From: CBDBBY01 sp965203795
GTDB lineage: Bacteria; Pseudomonadota; Alphaproteobacteria; Rhodobacterales; Rhodobacteraceae
Assembly: GCA_965203795.1 (NCBI GenBank)
Contig: OZ241915.1
Span: 1,426,001-1,490,000, forward strand
DNA: 64,000 bases
Reading direction: 5' to 3'
The notes under the pieces were generated by a model that was not told the origin of the DNA, searched no databases, and worked only from the letters and a program-made list of their open reading frames with translations. Below are positions 1 through 8,962 of the stretch, piece by piece; position 1 is the first letter of the stretch; each line of letters opens with the position of its first letter. A program made the position numbers and the translations under genes.

Positions 1-853
1 AGAAGAACATGAACGGCGAAGGATTGGTCCGCCTCAGCGCCCGGTAGAACGAAAAAGGCGGGAGTCCGAACTTGAGCCGCCACCGCTGGCTGGGCACGAC
101 TTGGAAAATGTCCCCGGCGCGAATGTACTCCTTCGCCTTCTCCACGATCCGCAGGTACTCCTCCCGGGGAATGCTGGCTTCGGCCTGTTCAAGCTCGCGC
201 GCCGTGCCGAATTCGCGGAGTGTCGGGAGCGGCCGGGTTTCGACTCGCCTGACCGTGCGTTCGACCCGATCGACAGCGGCGCCGTAGGCCTCGCGGGCGG
301 TCAGGCCGCTGTCGAACCATGCCGGGCTTACGATCGTGACTTCGCCCTTCACGCCGTCCAGCACCGCCACCACCGACGGCCGGAGCAGCCTGGCGTCCGG
401 GACTCCGGTTCGGTCCTCGTTCATGTCGGGCAGGTTCTCGACCAGCCGCACCATGTCGTAGCCGAGATATCCGAACAGCCCGGCTGAACTCGCCGGAAGG
501 GAAGCGGGCAGATCGATGCGGCAATTCCCGATGAGGCTGCGAAGCGAACTGAACGGGTCCGCTTCCTCCGGCTCCCATGCCGCGGGGCTTGCCTGCGGGT
601 CGCGGCAGATCCGGGCTTTGGCGCCATCGCATTCCCAGATCAGGTCCGGCTCCGTGCCGATGACCGAGTAGCGCCCGCGCGTTTCGCCGCCGGTCACCGA
701 CTCCAGCATGAAGCTGTGCTTTCCGGCGTCAGCGAGCTTGAGCATCAGCGACACGGGCGTGTCGAGGTCGGCGGCGAGCCTCGAATAGACAATCTGGTTG
801 CGTTCGGCCTCGTATCCTGAGGCGAAGTCGTCAAAGTTGGGCTGGATCGCCAT
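1..853 (-). CDS. trpE: Anthranilate synthase component I (3' end cut by window)
   Basis: Converts chorismate and glutamine-derived ammonia to anthranilate, the first step of tryptophan synthesis. The ATG is at 851-853 and the frame stays open to base 1, so about 284 residues are visible and the C-terminal half of the catalytic domain is missing. The N-terminal regulatory region has the LES motif (FMLESVTGG) that normally binds feedback tryptophan, and the start of the chorismate-binding domain is recognised by GDIFQVVPSQR near residue 250. It starts only 9 bases after the PpiD stop on the same strand, the ppiD-trpE order common in alphaproteobacteria, so the two are probably cotranscribed. 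Seen: motifs, frame and spacing. Inferred: that trpG follows outside the window. Confidence 0.93.
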   Translation of the reverse strand, partial: MAIQPNFDDFASGYEAERNQIVYSRLAADLDTPVSLMLKLADAGKHSFMLESVTGGETRGRYSVIGTEPDLIWECDGAKARICRDPQASPAAWEPEEADPFSSLRSLIGNCRIDLPASLPASSAGLFGYLGYDMVRLVENLPDMNEDRTGVPDARLLRPSVVAVLDGVKGEVTIVSPAWFDSGLTAREAYGAAVDRVERTVRRVETRPLPTLREFGTARELEQAEASIPREEYLRIVEKAKEYIRAGDIFQVVPSQRWRLKFGLPPFSFYRALRRTNPSPFMFF

Positions 854-862
854 CCGGAACGG

Positions 863-2716
863 CTACTGGAACTGCGCGTGCACCGCGTCGATGATCGCCT
901 GGTCGATCAGTATGCCCGCCTGTTCCTGCAGTTGGATCGCGAAGATCACGAACGCGTCCTGTCCCGCGGCGGCGGCGTTTTGCAGCCTCAGAATCTCGGC
1001 GGTCGTCGACGCTTCGACGGATTCCGGATCCGCCAGGACGATTGCGTCGACCCGGACCACCGCCATGGATTCGGCGTCCTCGACCACGGCGACGCCGCCC
1101 GGCTCAAGCTCGAATGCCTCCGCCACGAGACCCGAGGGCGCACCCTCAATGAACTCGCCGCGCCCCACACTCGCGAGTTTGGCCGGAACGAGTCCGAGCG
1201 CGTCGAACTCCCTGCCGGAGCGAAGCCCGGTTTCCGCTTCCTCAGCGAACTCAAGCAGCCGCGACCGAATCTCCGCCGCGCGCCACGAATCCGAGACGTC
1301 CTCGCGAACCTCGTCGAACGGCCGCGGCGCCGATTCCGTGATGCCGTCCAGCCGCAGCGCGAACACTCCGCCGTCCGCCAGCTCCTTTAGCTCCGGATAG
1401 TCGGTCTCTTCGACCAGCGCGGCCTCTTGGCGGAACGCGGCATACCCGACGACGTCGTGCTCGGACAATTCGTTGAACGAGATCTTGCCTAGGCGCATGG
1501 CGGTTTCCGCCGCCAGCTCCTCCAGGCTCGCGCCCGCGGCCAGCAGGTCGTCGATGCCGCTCGACATCTCCGCGACGGAACGCCGCGCCCGCTCCAGCGC
1601 GGCTTCAACATGCAGACCGGCCTCGGCGGCTTCGAAAGACACCGTTCTAGCCAGGAGAATGGCGTTCACGCTGAATATTGCAGGCCCCAGACCGGTATCG
1701 ACGGGATCCGTCTCGCCGGTTTCCTGAAGCGCGAACACGGCATCGCCCGCGGCTCCGCCGAGATCGCCTTTCCGGACCTCTCCCAAATCAAGATCGCTCA
1801 GGGAAAGGCCGCGTTCCGACGCCAGCCCGGCAAAATCCAGCTCCCCGGCGTCGAGTCGGCTCTTCGCGGCAAGCGCCTCGTCCATGGTGGGGAACACTAT
1901 GCGCTCGACCAGCCTGCGCTCGGGAACATTGAATTCCTCGGAACGCTCCTCATAGAGGCGCCTCAGGGCTGCCTCGTCGACATCGATGCTTTCGGCCAGC
2001 ATCTCCGGCGTCAGCCAGGCGAACGTGATCTCCCGGGCCTCGGGAAGCATGAAGGATTCCGGGTTTCCGCTGTAGTGGCTCCTGAGTTCGCTATCGGTCG
2101 GAACCGGTTCGGGCCAGCCCAGGCTTGCGGCGTCCAATCGGGCCCAAGTGATGTTCCGGCCTTCGAAATAATACGAAATCAGCCGATCCACATAGAATTC
2201 CGAGGGCGGAAGCGCGCCTGCCACGCCAGCCTGGATTAGTGCCCTCGCGCTTTCCTCCCTCACGACCTCGTCGTACTCTCCGGCCGTTCGGCCTGATCGC
2301 TCGAGCATGAATTCGTACTGGCTTTCGTCGAATTCGCCGTCGAGGCCTTGGAATTCAGGCGTCTGCCTGAGCTGCTCGAGGACGTGCTGGTCGCCGGTGG
2401 AAAGGCCGATGCGGGAGGCCTCGTTGTCCAAGGCGGCCTCCAGAACCAGCCGCTGCAGCGCCATCCGGCCGACCCCTAGCTCAAGCCCTTCGCTCAGGGA
2501 CACGTTGCGGTTCACTTGCGCGGAGTAGGCGCCCAGCTCGTTCTGCAGCGCGACCGCGTAGTCGTTGACAGGGATTTCCTCGTCGCCGACCGATCCGACC
2601 GAATCCGCGGTCCCCGTGAAATTCCCGATCCCGAAACCGGCGAGGCCGAGCACCAGCAGCCCGATCAGGACCCATACCAGCGCGTTCGTGCCCTTGGATC
2701 GTAAGGCTTTCGCCAT
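863..2716 (-). CDS. ppiD: Peptidyl-prolyl isomerase / periplasmic foldase PpiD-like
   Basis: A 617-residue inner-membrane-anchored periplasmic folding factor of the SurA_N/PpiD family. Residues about 12-31 form one strongly hydrophobic membrane segment after a short basic N-terminus. A SurA_N-like chaperone helix region follows (about 40-170). A parvulin (PPIC) domain lies around 255-355, where the sequence RRLVERIVFPT, then a region rich in A, L and G, matches the usual beta strand and helix layout. The C-terminal third is a long helical chaperone arm. Members of this family help fold outer-membrane proteins near the Sec translocon. It lies just upstream of trpE (9 bases) and 115 bases after the aminotransferase. 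The active-site residues of the parvulin fold cannot be assigned with certainty by eye, so activity may be chaperone only. Confidence 0.88.
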   Translation of the reverse strand: MAKALRSKGTNALVWVLIGLLVLGLAGFGIGNFTGTADSVGSVGDEEIPVNDYAVALQNELGAYSAQVNRNVSLSEGLELGVGRMALQRLVLEAALDNEASRIGLSTGDQHVLEQLRQTPEFQGLDGEFDESQYEFMLERSGRTAGEYDEVVREESARALIQAGVAGALPPSEFYVDRLISYYFEGRNITWARLDAASLGWPEPVPTDSELRSHYSGNPESFMLPEAREITFAWLTPEMLAESIDVDEAALRRLYEERSEEFNVPERRLVERIVFPTMDEALAAKSRLDAGELDFAGLASERGLSLSDLDLGEVRKGDLGGAAGDAVFALQETGETDPVDTGLGPAIFSVNAILLARTVSFEAAEAGLHVEAALERARRSVAEMSSGIDDLLAAGASLEELAAETAMRLGKISFNELSEHDVVGYAAFRQEAALVEETDYPELKELADGGVFALRLDGITESAPRPFDEVREDVSDSWRAAEIRSRLLEFAEEAETGLRSGREFDALGLVPAKLASVGRGEFIEGAPSGLVAEAFELEPGGVAVVEDAESMAVVRVDAIVLADPESVEASTTAEILRLQNAAAAGQDAFVIFAIQLQEQAGILIDQAIIDAVHAQFQ

Positions 2717-2831
2717 CGCAGCAGCTTCCGGACGCCAAAAAATGCGCCGGACTTCTATTCCCGCGCCGCTGCCTTAACAAGACCGCGGAAATGCCTCGAA
2801 CCGGCGGATGCTTCCGGCGGGCACCGCCGGT

Positions 2832-4022
2832 TCAGGAATCGAACCTGGCCATCCGCCGGAAAAACTCGTCGATGCCGTCGATATCGATATTCGGGTAGGC
2901 GAAGCGAATCTGCCTTTCGACGGCGCCGGAGCCGCCCTCGCCGACAGCGGATCCGCACATTGTTCCGGGAATAGACAGAATGCGCTGTTTCGACAGGAGA
3001 TTTTTGGCGACAGTCCCGGAATCCAAGGAGAACGGATGCTCCGCATAGGCGAAATAAGCGCCGCACCCGAGAAGCTTCCAGCTGTTCAGTCTCGCGAAGC
3101 CGGCCTCCATCGCACGCCGCCGTTCAAGAATCCGGTTCCGTTCGCCCTCCCGCCAGTCCGCCAAGTGACGCATTCCGAACAGCGCGGCCCGCTGGCCGAG
3201 CTGGTTCGGGCAAATGGTCACGGCGTCGAGGCATTTCTCCAGAAGCGGAAGAAGGCCCGCGTCAGCGACGACGGCGCCGACCCTGTGCCCTGAGAGGCGG
3301 TACGCCTTGGAGAAGGAATAAAGGTGGATGAGCGTGCCGGGCCAGTCCGCCTCCCGGAACAGATCGTGCGGCGGACCGCTGCGCGAATCGAAGTCGCGGT
3401 AGGTCTCGTCCACGATGAGCGGAATTCCGCGACCCTTGGCGAGTTCGTAGAACTCCTGGAGCGTCGCGGAAGGATACTCCACGCCGCACGGATTGTTCGG
3501 CGTGATCAAAGAGATCGCCTTCACATCGTCCGAAAGCAGCTCCGCCGCGGCGGCGGCCGACGGCACGAGCCCTTCGCCGGTCTCGAGAAGCCGGGCTTCG
3601 ATGCCGCATGTGTCAAGGCAAAGCTTGTGGCTGAAATACCAAGGCGTCGTAACAAGGATCGAGTCGCCGGCACGCGCGAGAGACATGACCGCCGCCGCAA
3701 ACGCCTGGTTGCATCCCGCGGTGATGGCTACTTGGTCCGCCGAGATTGCGCCTCCGTAGGCTTTCGACCACTGCTGCGCGACTTCGCGGCGAAGCTCCGG
3801 CAATCCGAGCACCGGGCCGTAAACATGCGCATCTGCATCGGTCATCATGGCGTCCGAAAGAGCCTCGAGCAGCGGCTTCGGCGGCATCGCCGTCGGCGCG
3901 GCTTGGGAAAGGTTCAGCAGGGGAACGCTACGGTCCTGCGGCAGTTCCGCCAGCCATCGCCTGGTTTCCATGACCGGCGGTTCGGCTGCGGAGACGACCA
4001 GCTGGTTAAGGGAATAAGACAT
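2832..4022 (-). CDS. PLP-dependent class I/II aminotransferase
   Basis: A 396-residue fold-type I aminotransferase. The Schiff-base lysine lies in LYSFSKAYRLSGHR, preceded by the PLP-pyridine Asp in IVDETYRDF and the Asn of LITPNNPCG, the normal aspartate-aminotransferase subgroup order. The phosphate-binding Arg is in GHRVG. An open frame continues upstream through tRNA-Ser, but the ATG at 4022 with GAGG and GGAG 10-20 bases before it fits the family length, so the longer start was rejected. The substrate cannot be deduced; related proteins are annotated as aspartate, aromatic or 'aminotransferase' only. The 115-base gap to ppiD allows a shared transcript. Confidence 0.87.
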   Translation of the reverse strand: MSYSLNQLVVSAAEPPVMETRRWLAELPQDRSVPLLNLSQAAPTAMPPKPLLEALSDAMMTDADAHVYGPVLGLPELRREVAQQWSKAYGGAISADQVAITAGCNQAFAAAVMSLARAGDSILVTTPWYFSHKLCLDTCGIEARLLETGEGLVPSAAAAAELLSDDVKAISLITPNNPCGVEYPSATLQEFYELAKGRGIPLIVDETYRDFDSRSGPPHDLFREADWPGTLIHLYSFSKAYRLSGHRVGAVVADAGLLPLLEKCLDAVTICPNQLGQRAALFGMRHLADWREGERNRILERRRAMEAGFARLNSWKLLGCGAYFAYAEHPFSLDSGTVAKNLLSKQRILSIPGTMCGSAVGEGGSGAVERQIRFAYPNIDIDGIDEFFRRMARFDS

Positions 4023-4168
4023 CGCGTTTGCGCTCCGTTCCTCGCTATGCCTCGGCCAGCGCCTGCCGACGGGTTCGGCGCGCGGATTCGTTCTTGCATT
4101 CGCTCCCGCTGCCTTGGAGGCGGCACGCTGCGGGGAAGGGCGGGACCCCCGGCGGGTTGGCGAAGGAA

Positions 4169-4258
4169 TGGCGGAGAGACAGGGATTCGAACCCTGGGTA
4201 CCCGTGAAGGTACAACGGTTTTCGAGACCGCCCCGTTCGACCGCTCCGGCACCTCTCC
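4169..4258 (-). tRNA. tRNA-Ser (anticodon CGA)
   Basis: A 90-base class II tRNA including an encoded 3' CCA. Acceptor arm GGAGAGG pairs with TCTCTCC (one G-T pair), the discriminator is G, the anticodon loop CTCGAAA gives CGA (reads UCG), the long variable arm typical of serine tRNA is present, and the T arm is CAGGG-TTCGAAT-CCCTG. It lies between the aminotransferase start and the divergent pst operon, so it may be transcribed ahead of the aminotransferase. Confidence 0.96.
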
Positions 4259-4389
4259 GCGGTCGCCGGGCTTCTACCACCGAAGCGCGACGAAACCAAC
4301 AAGCGCTGCCGCACATGCGCAACTCGCATGCCGAGGAAGCGTGCCCGAACCGAGCGCGCTGGTCGCTGCCGGGCAACGGAGGCTGCCGG

Positions 4390-4411
4390 TTTCACGAAAC
4401 CTTCACGTTTC
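4390..4411 (+). promoter_or_regulatory. Candidate Pho box upstream of pstS
   Basis: Two adjacent 11-base direct repeats, TTTCACGAAAC (4390-4400) and CTTCACGTTTC (4401-4411), lie 70-92 bases before the pstS start. PhoB boxes are tandem 11-base units with a TGTCA-like core; here the core reads TTCAC. The same YTTCRC pattern at the same spacing occurs before pstB at 58364-58385, which supports a real PhoB site. A -10 element is not clear. Confidence 0.55.
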
Positions 4412-4481
4412 CGTGGCAATACCATCAAGAGACGCCGCTACGTGTTCCGGCAACCGCAACCAACCGCGCAAGGAGCCGGAA

Positions 4482-5531
4482 ATGGAAATCGCAGCGAGCT
4501 GGAGGAAGGGTCGGCCGTTGGTTGCCGCGGCCGTGCTAACGGCGGCAGCCGGAGCGGCGGATGCCCGGGATCAGATCCGCATCGTCGGGTCGTCGACGGT
4601 GTTCCCGTACACGCAGGCGGTTGCCGAGCAGTTCACCAACATGCTCGGCGCGCCTTCGCCGATCGTCGAATCGACCGGAACCGGCGGCGGAATGAAAATA
4701 TTCTGCGCGGGCGTCGGAACCGGCCATCCCGACATCACGGGCGCTTCGCGCGCGATGAAGTCGTCGGAGCACGAATTGTGCACGTCCAACGGCGTCGTCG
4801 ACGTCACCGAGGCTCTGATCGGCTTCGACGGACTGTCGATCGCCGTTTCCCGCGGCAACAGCTTCGATTGGAATCTGACGCTTCCGCAGATCTACCTCGC
4901 GCTGGCCAGCCAGGTTCCAGTTGACGGCGAGTGGGCGGACAACCCGTACCGGAATTGGAACGAAATCGACCCTAGCCTTCCGGACGAGCCGATTCTTGCC
5001 TACGGCCCCCCGCCGACTTCCGGCACGCGCGATGCCTTCGTGGAGCTTGCCATGCATGCCGGCTGCGAAGAGCTCGAATTCGTCCGAGTCGGCGGATACG
5101 ACTCCGGCTGGATCACGGAAAACTGCTCGCGGATGCGCCAGGACGGGCCGTTCGTCGAAGCGGGCGAGAACGACAACCTGATCGTGCAGCGGTTGAACGC
5201 CGACCCCGCCGCGTTCGGGATCTTCGGATACTCGTTCCTTTTCGAAAACCTCGACACTCTCAAGCCGGTCCGGATCAACGGCGTTTCGCCGGATGCCAGC
5301 ACGATCGGCGACAATTCCTACCCGGTTTCGCGCCCGCTGTTCGTCTACATCAAGAACGCTCATCGCGGCGTGATTCCCATGCTGCAGGAGTTCGTCGAGG
5401 AGTACGTGTCTGAAGACGCGCTCGGCCCGGAAGGCTATTTGACCGAACGGGGGCTTGTGGCGCTTGATGCCGCTAGCCGCGCGGCGCTTCAGGACGCGGG
5501 CATCAACGGCACCAACATGGATGCAAAGTAG
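4482..5531 (+). CDS. pstS: Phosphate ABC transporter substrate-binding protein
   Basis: A periplasmic phosphate-binding protein of 349 residues. A Sec signal peptide occupies residues 1-28 and ends ADA before RDQIRIVG. The phosphate-loop motifs are visible: IVGSSTVFPYT near the N-terminus, STGTGGGMKIFC about 35 residues later, and PPPTSGTRDAF in the middle. The ATG at 4482 has AAGGAG six bases upstream, so the much longer open frame that starts at 3324 is an artefact. It begins pstSCA and follows a candidate Pho box; pstB and phoU, usually next, are 50 kb away. Expression is expected to rise when phosphate is scarce. Confidence 0.95.
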   Translation: MEIAASWRKGRPLVAAAVLTAAAGAADARDQIRIVGSSTVFPYTQAVAEQFTNMLGAPSPIVESTGTGGGMKIFCAGVGTGHPDITGASRAMKSSEHELCTSNGVVDVTEALIGFDGLSIAVSRGNSFDWNLTLPQIYLALASQVPVDGEWADNPYRNWNEIDPSLPDEPILAYGPPPTSGTRDAFVELAMHAGCEELEFVRVGGYDSGWITENCSRMRQDGPFVEAGENDNLIVQRLNADPAAFGIFGYSFLFENLDTLKPVRINGVSPDASTIGDNSYPVSRPLFVYIKNAHRGVIPMLQEFVEEYVSEDALGPEGYLTERGLVALDAASRAALQDAGINGTNMDAK

Positions 5532-5563
5532 CCCGCTTAGGCCTCTTGACTTGATCGGCGGAT

Positions 5564-6940
5564 ATGGCGTCAGCCGCATTCTTGCTTCTGCTTGGAACCG
5601 CAGCAGCGGGCTGCCTGTGGAACTGGCAGGCGGCGGCGTCAATCCGCTCGAGGGGCACGCGCCTCAGATCCGTGTCCGCGTACCACGGCCTGTTCTCTTT
5701 GCTGGTCGTGCTGATTCCGACACTAACTTTCGTCCTTCTCTGGCAGGCGTTCCAAGGGATCACGATCGACGCGGTCATCATCGGCGGCGTGCCCGACCGC
5801 GTTCTTAATGGCAACGATGCCAGCCAGCGCCAGCTCGCCATCACGGAGATCCGTTCAATTGCCGGCGGACAGGTCTTCGGCGAGCCCGAGGACTGGACGC
5901 TGGCAGCGGCGGCGCGCTTGGTGCAGCTGGAAGGAACGGCGCACGTTCTAATGATCGCCAGCGCGGTCGCTCTCGCACTTGCGCTGGCGGCGTTCTCGAG
6001 GCGAAAGGTGCGGGCGGAATTCAATGCCCGCGAGAGCGTCGAATCACTGGTTTCCGGCGTGCTGCTGGCGTGTTCCGCGATCGCTGTGCTCACGACAGCG
6101 GGCATCGTGGCGTCCCTCGCCTTGGAAACCGCGAATTTCCTTCGGCTGGTTCCGCTTGCCGACTTCCTGTTCGGGTTGAACTGGGAGCCGCAGATCCCGA
6201 TTCGTGAAGACCAGCTTGCGGCGGAGGGCGCTTTCGGCTGGCTTCCCGTGATTCTGGGAACCGTCGTCATTACGGCGGTCGCGGTGGCGATCGCCATCCC
6301 GGTCGGATTGCTTTCCGCCATCTACCTCAACGAATTCGCGCCCGGGACGATCCGAGCCGCGGCGAAGCCGATTCTTGAGATTCTGGCTGGGGTTCCAACT
6401 GTAGTTTACGGATTTTTCGCAATTCTTGTTGTGGCGCCTGCAATGCGAACTGTCGGCACTCAGCTCGGCATCCCCGTCTCGCCGAATTCCGCGCTGGCGG
6501 CAGGAGCCGTCATGGGCATCATGCTGACGCCGTTCATTTCATCTTTCGCGGAGGATGCGTTCTCGTCGGTGCCTTCGGCCATGCGGGACGGAGCGCTCGC
6601 GCTCGGCTCGACGCGGGCCGAAATGATGCTCACCGTCCTTTTCCCTGCCGCGCTGCCGGGAATAGTCGGCGGCGTGCTGCTGGCGGCGAGCCGCGCGATC
6701 GGAGAAACCATGATCGTGGTCATGGCCGCCGGACTGATTGCGAAGCTGACCATCAACCCGCTCGACAGCGTCACAACGGTGACGGTGCAGATCATGACGC
6801 TGCTGATCGGCGACACCTCGTTCGACGATCCGAAGACTCTGGCGGCTTTCGCTCTGGGAATGATGCTCTTCCTGGTCACGCTTTGCATCAACGTCGCCGC
6901 GCTCAAGATCGTGCGGAAATACCGAGAAAAGTACGAATAG
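5564..6940 (+). CDS. pstC: Phosphate ABC transporter permease PstC
   Basis: A 458-residue inner-membrane permease, longer than enterobacterial PstC (about 320) because of an N-terminal extension with two extra hydrophobic segments (about 1-20 and 42-62) and a soluble loop. This long form is usual in alphaproteobacteria. The BPD_transp_1 domain covers the C-terminal 250 residues; the EAA loop that docks with PstB is MRDGALALGSTRAEMMLTV. It starts 32 bases after pstS and ends 10 bases before pstA. With PstA it forms the channel for phosphate released by PstS. Confidence 0.94.
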   Translation: MASAAFLLLLGTAAAGCLWNWQAAASIRSRGTRLRSVSAYHGLFSLLVVLIPTLTFVLLWQAFQGITIDAVIIGGVPDRVLNGNDASQRQLAITEIRSIAGGQVFGEPEDWTLAAAARLVQLEGTAHVLMIASAVALALALAAFSRRKVRAEFNARESVESLVSGVLLACSAIAVLTTAGIVASLALETANFLRLVPLADFLFGLNWEPQIPIREDQLAAEGAFGWLPVILGTVVITAVAVAIAIPVGLLSAIYLNEFAPGTIRAAAKPILEILAGVPTVVYGFFAILVVAPAMRTVGTQLGIPVSPNSALAAGAVMGIMLTPFISSFAEDAFSSVPSAMRDGALALGSTRAEMMLTVLFPAALPGIVGGVLLAASRAIGETMIVVMAAGLIAKLTINPLDSVTTVTVQIMTLLIGDTSFDDPKTLAAFALGMMLFLVTLCINVAALKIVRKYREKYE

Positions 6941-6950
6941 GGGCCGCGGG

Positions 6951-8243
6951 ATGAACATTGGGGAAGGCGATAATCCGGCGGCCGGGCTCGGGGCCAAAAG
7001 CAAAATCGAGCGGAGCCTGAAGACGCGGCTGCGGAAGCAGCTGCTTCTGCACGGGATGGGGCTCGGCGCGCTCGTACTTGCGTTTCTCATGCTATTCATC
7101 CTCGTCGCGTCGCTGGTTTCGACCGGCTACCACGCCGCAACCCAGACGCACGTCACACTAGAGATCGCCGTCGATCCGGCCGTGATCGATCCCGAGAGGC
7201 TTCCGCGCGGCAACTTCCGCAAGCTGATCCAAAACTCGATTGCGAAGCGCTTTCCCGATGTCACGGCGTCGGCGGAACTTAGGTTGCTTGCCAAGATTCC
7301 CAGCAACGGAGCGCAATTCCGGCTGCGCGATTTGGTTGCGGCCGACCCGTCGCTCATCGGACGGACCGTCGCGCTGTCGGTGCCGGTTTCGGACCCCTTC
7401 GACCAGTTGCGCAAGGGGCTTATCGACCCGTCCACGCCGGAGCAGTTCAGGAGACTTTCGGACCAGGAGATCGAATGGTTCGAGCGTCTCGACGAAGCCG
7501 GCGCGATTGAACGGTCGTTCAACTTCGCTCTGCTGTTCAATTCGGACAGCAGATTTCCCGAGCTGGCGGGATTGCGCGGGGCCATAGCCGGATCCTTCTG
7601 GGCCTTGCTGGTCTGCTTCCTGATATCCTTCCCGGTTGGAATCGGAGCCGCTGTTTATCTTGAGGAGTTCGCGCCCAGGAACAGGATTAGCGATTTCATC
7701 GAGGTGAACATCAACAATCTCGCGGCGGTTCCATCCGTGGTCTTCGGCCTTCTGGCGCTTGCGGTCTTCATCGGCTCGTTCGGGCTTCCGCGCTCCGCGC
7801 CTTTGGTCGGCGGCATGACGCTGGCGCTGATGACGATGCCCACGATCATCATCGCAACGCGCGCTGCGCTGAAGGCCGTTCCCGATTCAATTCGGGAAGC
7901 GGCGCTGGCCATGGGCGCATCCAAACAGCAGATGGTGTTCGGGCATGTCCTTCGGCTGGCCATGCCCAGCATACTGACCGGCACGATAATCGGCATGGCG
8001 CAGGCGCTGGGCGAGACCGCGCCGCTTCTCCTGATCGGGATGAACGCGTTCATCACCGCCGCGCCGTCGGGTCCGTTGGACAGCGCGACAGCGCTCCCCA
8101 CGCAAATCTTCATCTGGGCGGACAGCCCGGAACGAGGGTTCGTGAGCCGGACATCGGCAGCCATCGTCCTGCTGCTCGGATTCTTGATCGCGATGAACAG
8201 CCTGGCGATCTTTCTTCGCAACAAGTTCGAGCGGCGGTGGTAG
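6951..8243 (+). CDS. pstA: Phosphate ABC transporter permease PstA
   Basis: A 430-residue permease with one N-terminal membrane segment (about 37-60), a large periplasmic domain of the DUF3333 type (about 65-200), then the BPD_transp_1 permease domain. The EAA loop reads IREAALAMGASKQQMVFGHV, and ALGETAPLLLIG follows in the last third. The long N-terminal domain is characteristic of alphaproteobacterial PstA. It is 10 bases after pstC and closes this operon; the ATPase PstB that should complete the transporter is encoded at 58434-59282. Confidence 0.94.
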   Translation: MNIGEGDNPAAGLGAKSKIERSLKTRLRKQLLLHGMGLGALVLAFLMLFILVASLVSTGYHAATQTHVTLEIAVDPAVIDPERLPRGNFRKLIQNSIAKRFPDVTASAELRLLAKIPSNGAQFRLRDLVAADPSLIGRTVALSVPVSDPFDQLRKGLIDPSTPEQFRRLSDQEIEWFERLDEAGAIERSFNFALLFNSDSRFPELAGLRGAIAGSFWALLVCFLISFPVGIGAAVYLEEFAPRNRISDFIEVNINNLAAVPSVVFGLLALAVFIGSFGLPRSAPLVGGMTLALMTMPTIIIATRAALKAVPDSIREAALAMGASKQQMVFGHVLRLAMPSILTGTIIGMAQALGETAPLLLIGMNAFITAAPSGPLDSATALPTQIFIWADSPERGFVSRTSAAIVLLLGFLIAMNSLAIFLRNKFERRW

Positions 8244-8290
8244 GCGATTCGGCCGCGCGAGCGGGCAAGCAGAGGCGCGCAGTCAGCATG

Positions 8291-8320
8291 TTGACAGGGC
8301 ACGCGGCTAGAACATATAGC
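8291..8320 (+). promoter_or_regulatory. Candidate sigma-70 promoter for rplU-rpmA
   Basis: A perfect -35 TTGACA (8291-8296), an 18-base spacer and a -10 TATAGC (8315-8320). Transcription would start near 8328, giving a leader of roughly 95 bases before rplU. It is the only convincing promoter between pstA and rplU. Confidence 0.6.
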
Positions 8321-8421
8321 GTGCGACCCGCGCGAGGCATCGCTTGGCGCTGGCTTGAGCGTCGAGTTCGAAAGCGAACAATCCGGCACTGGATGCGCGC
8401 GGCCCGGCAGGAATTCGGCAT

Positions 8422-8916
8422 GTGAAGGCGGAGAGCGGAAACTTGGCAGAGAGCGGCAAAACCGGATCAAAGGCGTCGCCCGCCGAGCGCAACGGTGTAA
8501 AGGCGGTATTCAAGCTCGGCGCGCACCAGCATGTCGTCAAGGTGGGTGATCGGATCACCGCGCCGCAATGCCGGGAGCTTCCCGACCCCGAGGCCGAAAC
8601 CTCGGGCGTGGGGCAGAAGATCAAGGTTCGCGACGTGCTGATGGTTTCGGGAAAGCCCCCGCTGGTCGGCGACCCGATTGTGGAAGGCGCAGTCGTTGAA
8701 TTGGCGGTCAGCGATGTCCGGCGGACGCCCAAGGTGGTGAATTTCAAGCGCAGGCGCAGGAAGCACTCGTCGAAGCGGACCAAGGGCCACCGGGAATTCG
8801 AATACGTGCTTACTGTCGAAGGCATCAAGGCCCCCGGACCGCAGGCCAAGGAAGGCAGCCGTGCCTCGGGAGCCAGGTCCGGAACCGCCAAGTCCGAAAA
8901 GCCGACGGCGGCGTGA
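8422..8916 (+). CDS. rplU: 50S ribosomal protein L21
   Basis: L21 of the large ribosomal subunit, which binds 23S rRNA. The core runs from VKAVFKLGAHQHVVKVGD (residue about 26) to FEYVLTVEGI (about 134); the rRNA-binding patch KVVNFKRRRRKHSSK is clear. The core has no ATG or GTG at the usual position, because the residue corresponding to Met1 is read from GTA. Translation must therefore start upstream, at GTG 8422 (AGGA nine bases before) or TTG 8443 (GGAG nine bases before), leaving a 19-26 residue N-terminal extension. A 30-residue basic C-terminal tail follows the core. The core is rather divergent. Partner rpmA follows 46 bases later. Confidence 0.9.
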   Translation: MKAESGNLAESGKTGSKASPAERNGVKAVFKLGAHQHVVKVGDRITAPQCRELPDPEAETSGVGQKIKVRDVLMVSGKPPLVGDPIVEGAVVELAVSDVRRTPKVVNFKRRRRKHSSKRTKGHREFEYVLTVEGIKAPGPQAKEGSRASGARSGTAKSEKPTAA

Positions 8917-8962
8917 CACGCGGGCCTGCGTGATGCGGCTCGCAGCATAGGGAGTTTCGTGA

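Noticed and set aside
3324..4481. N-terminal extension of PstS to 735 residues
   Set aside because: It runs antisense through the aminotransferase and across tRNA-Ser; a proper signal peptide and ribosome site define ATG 4482.
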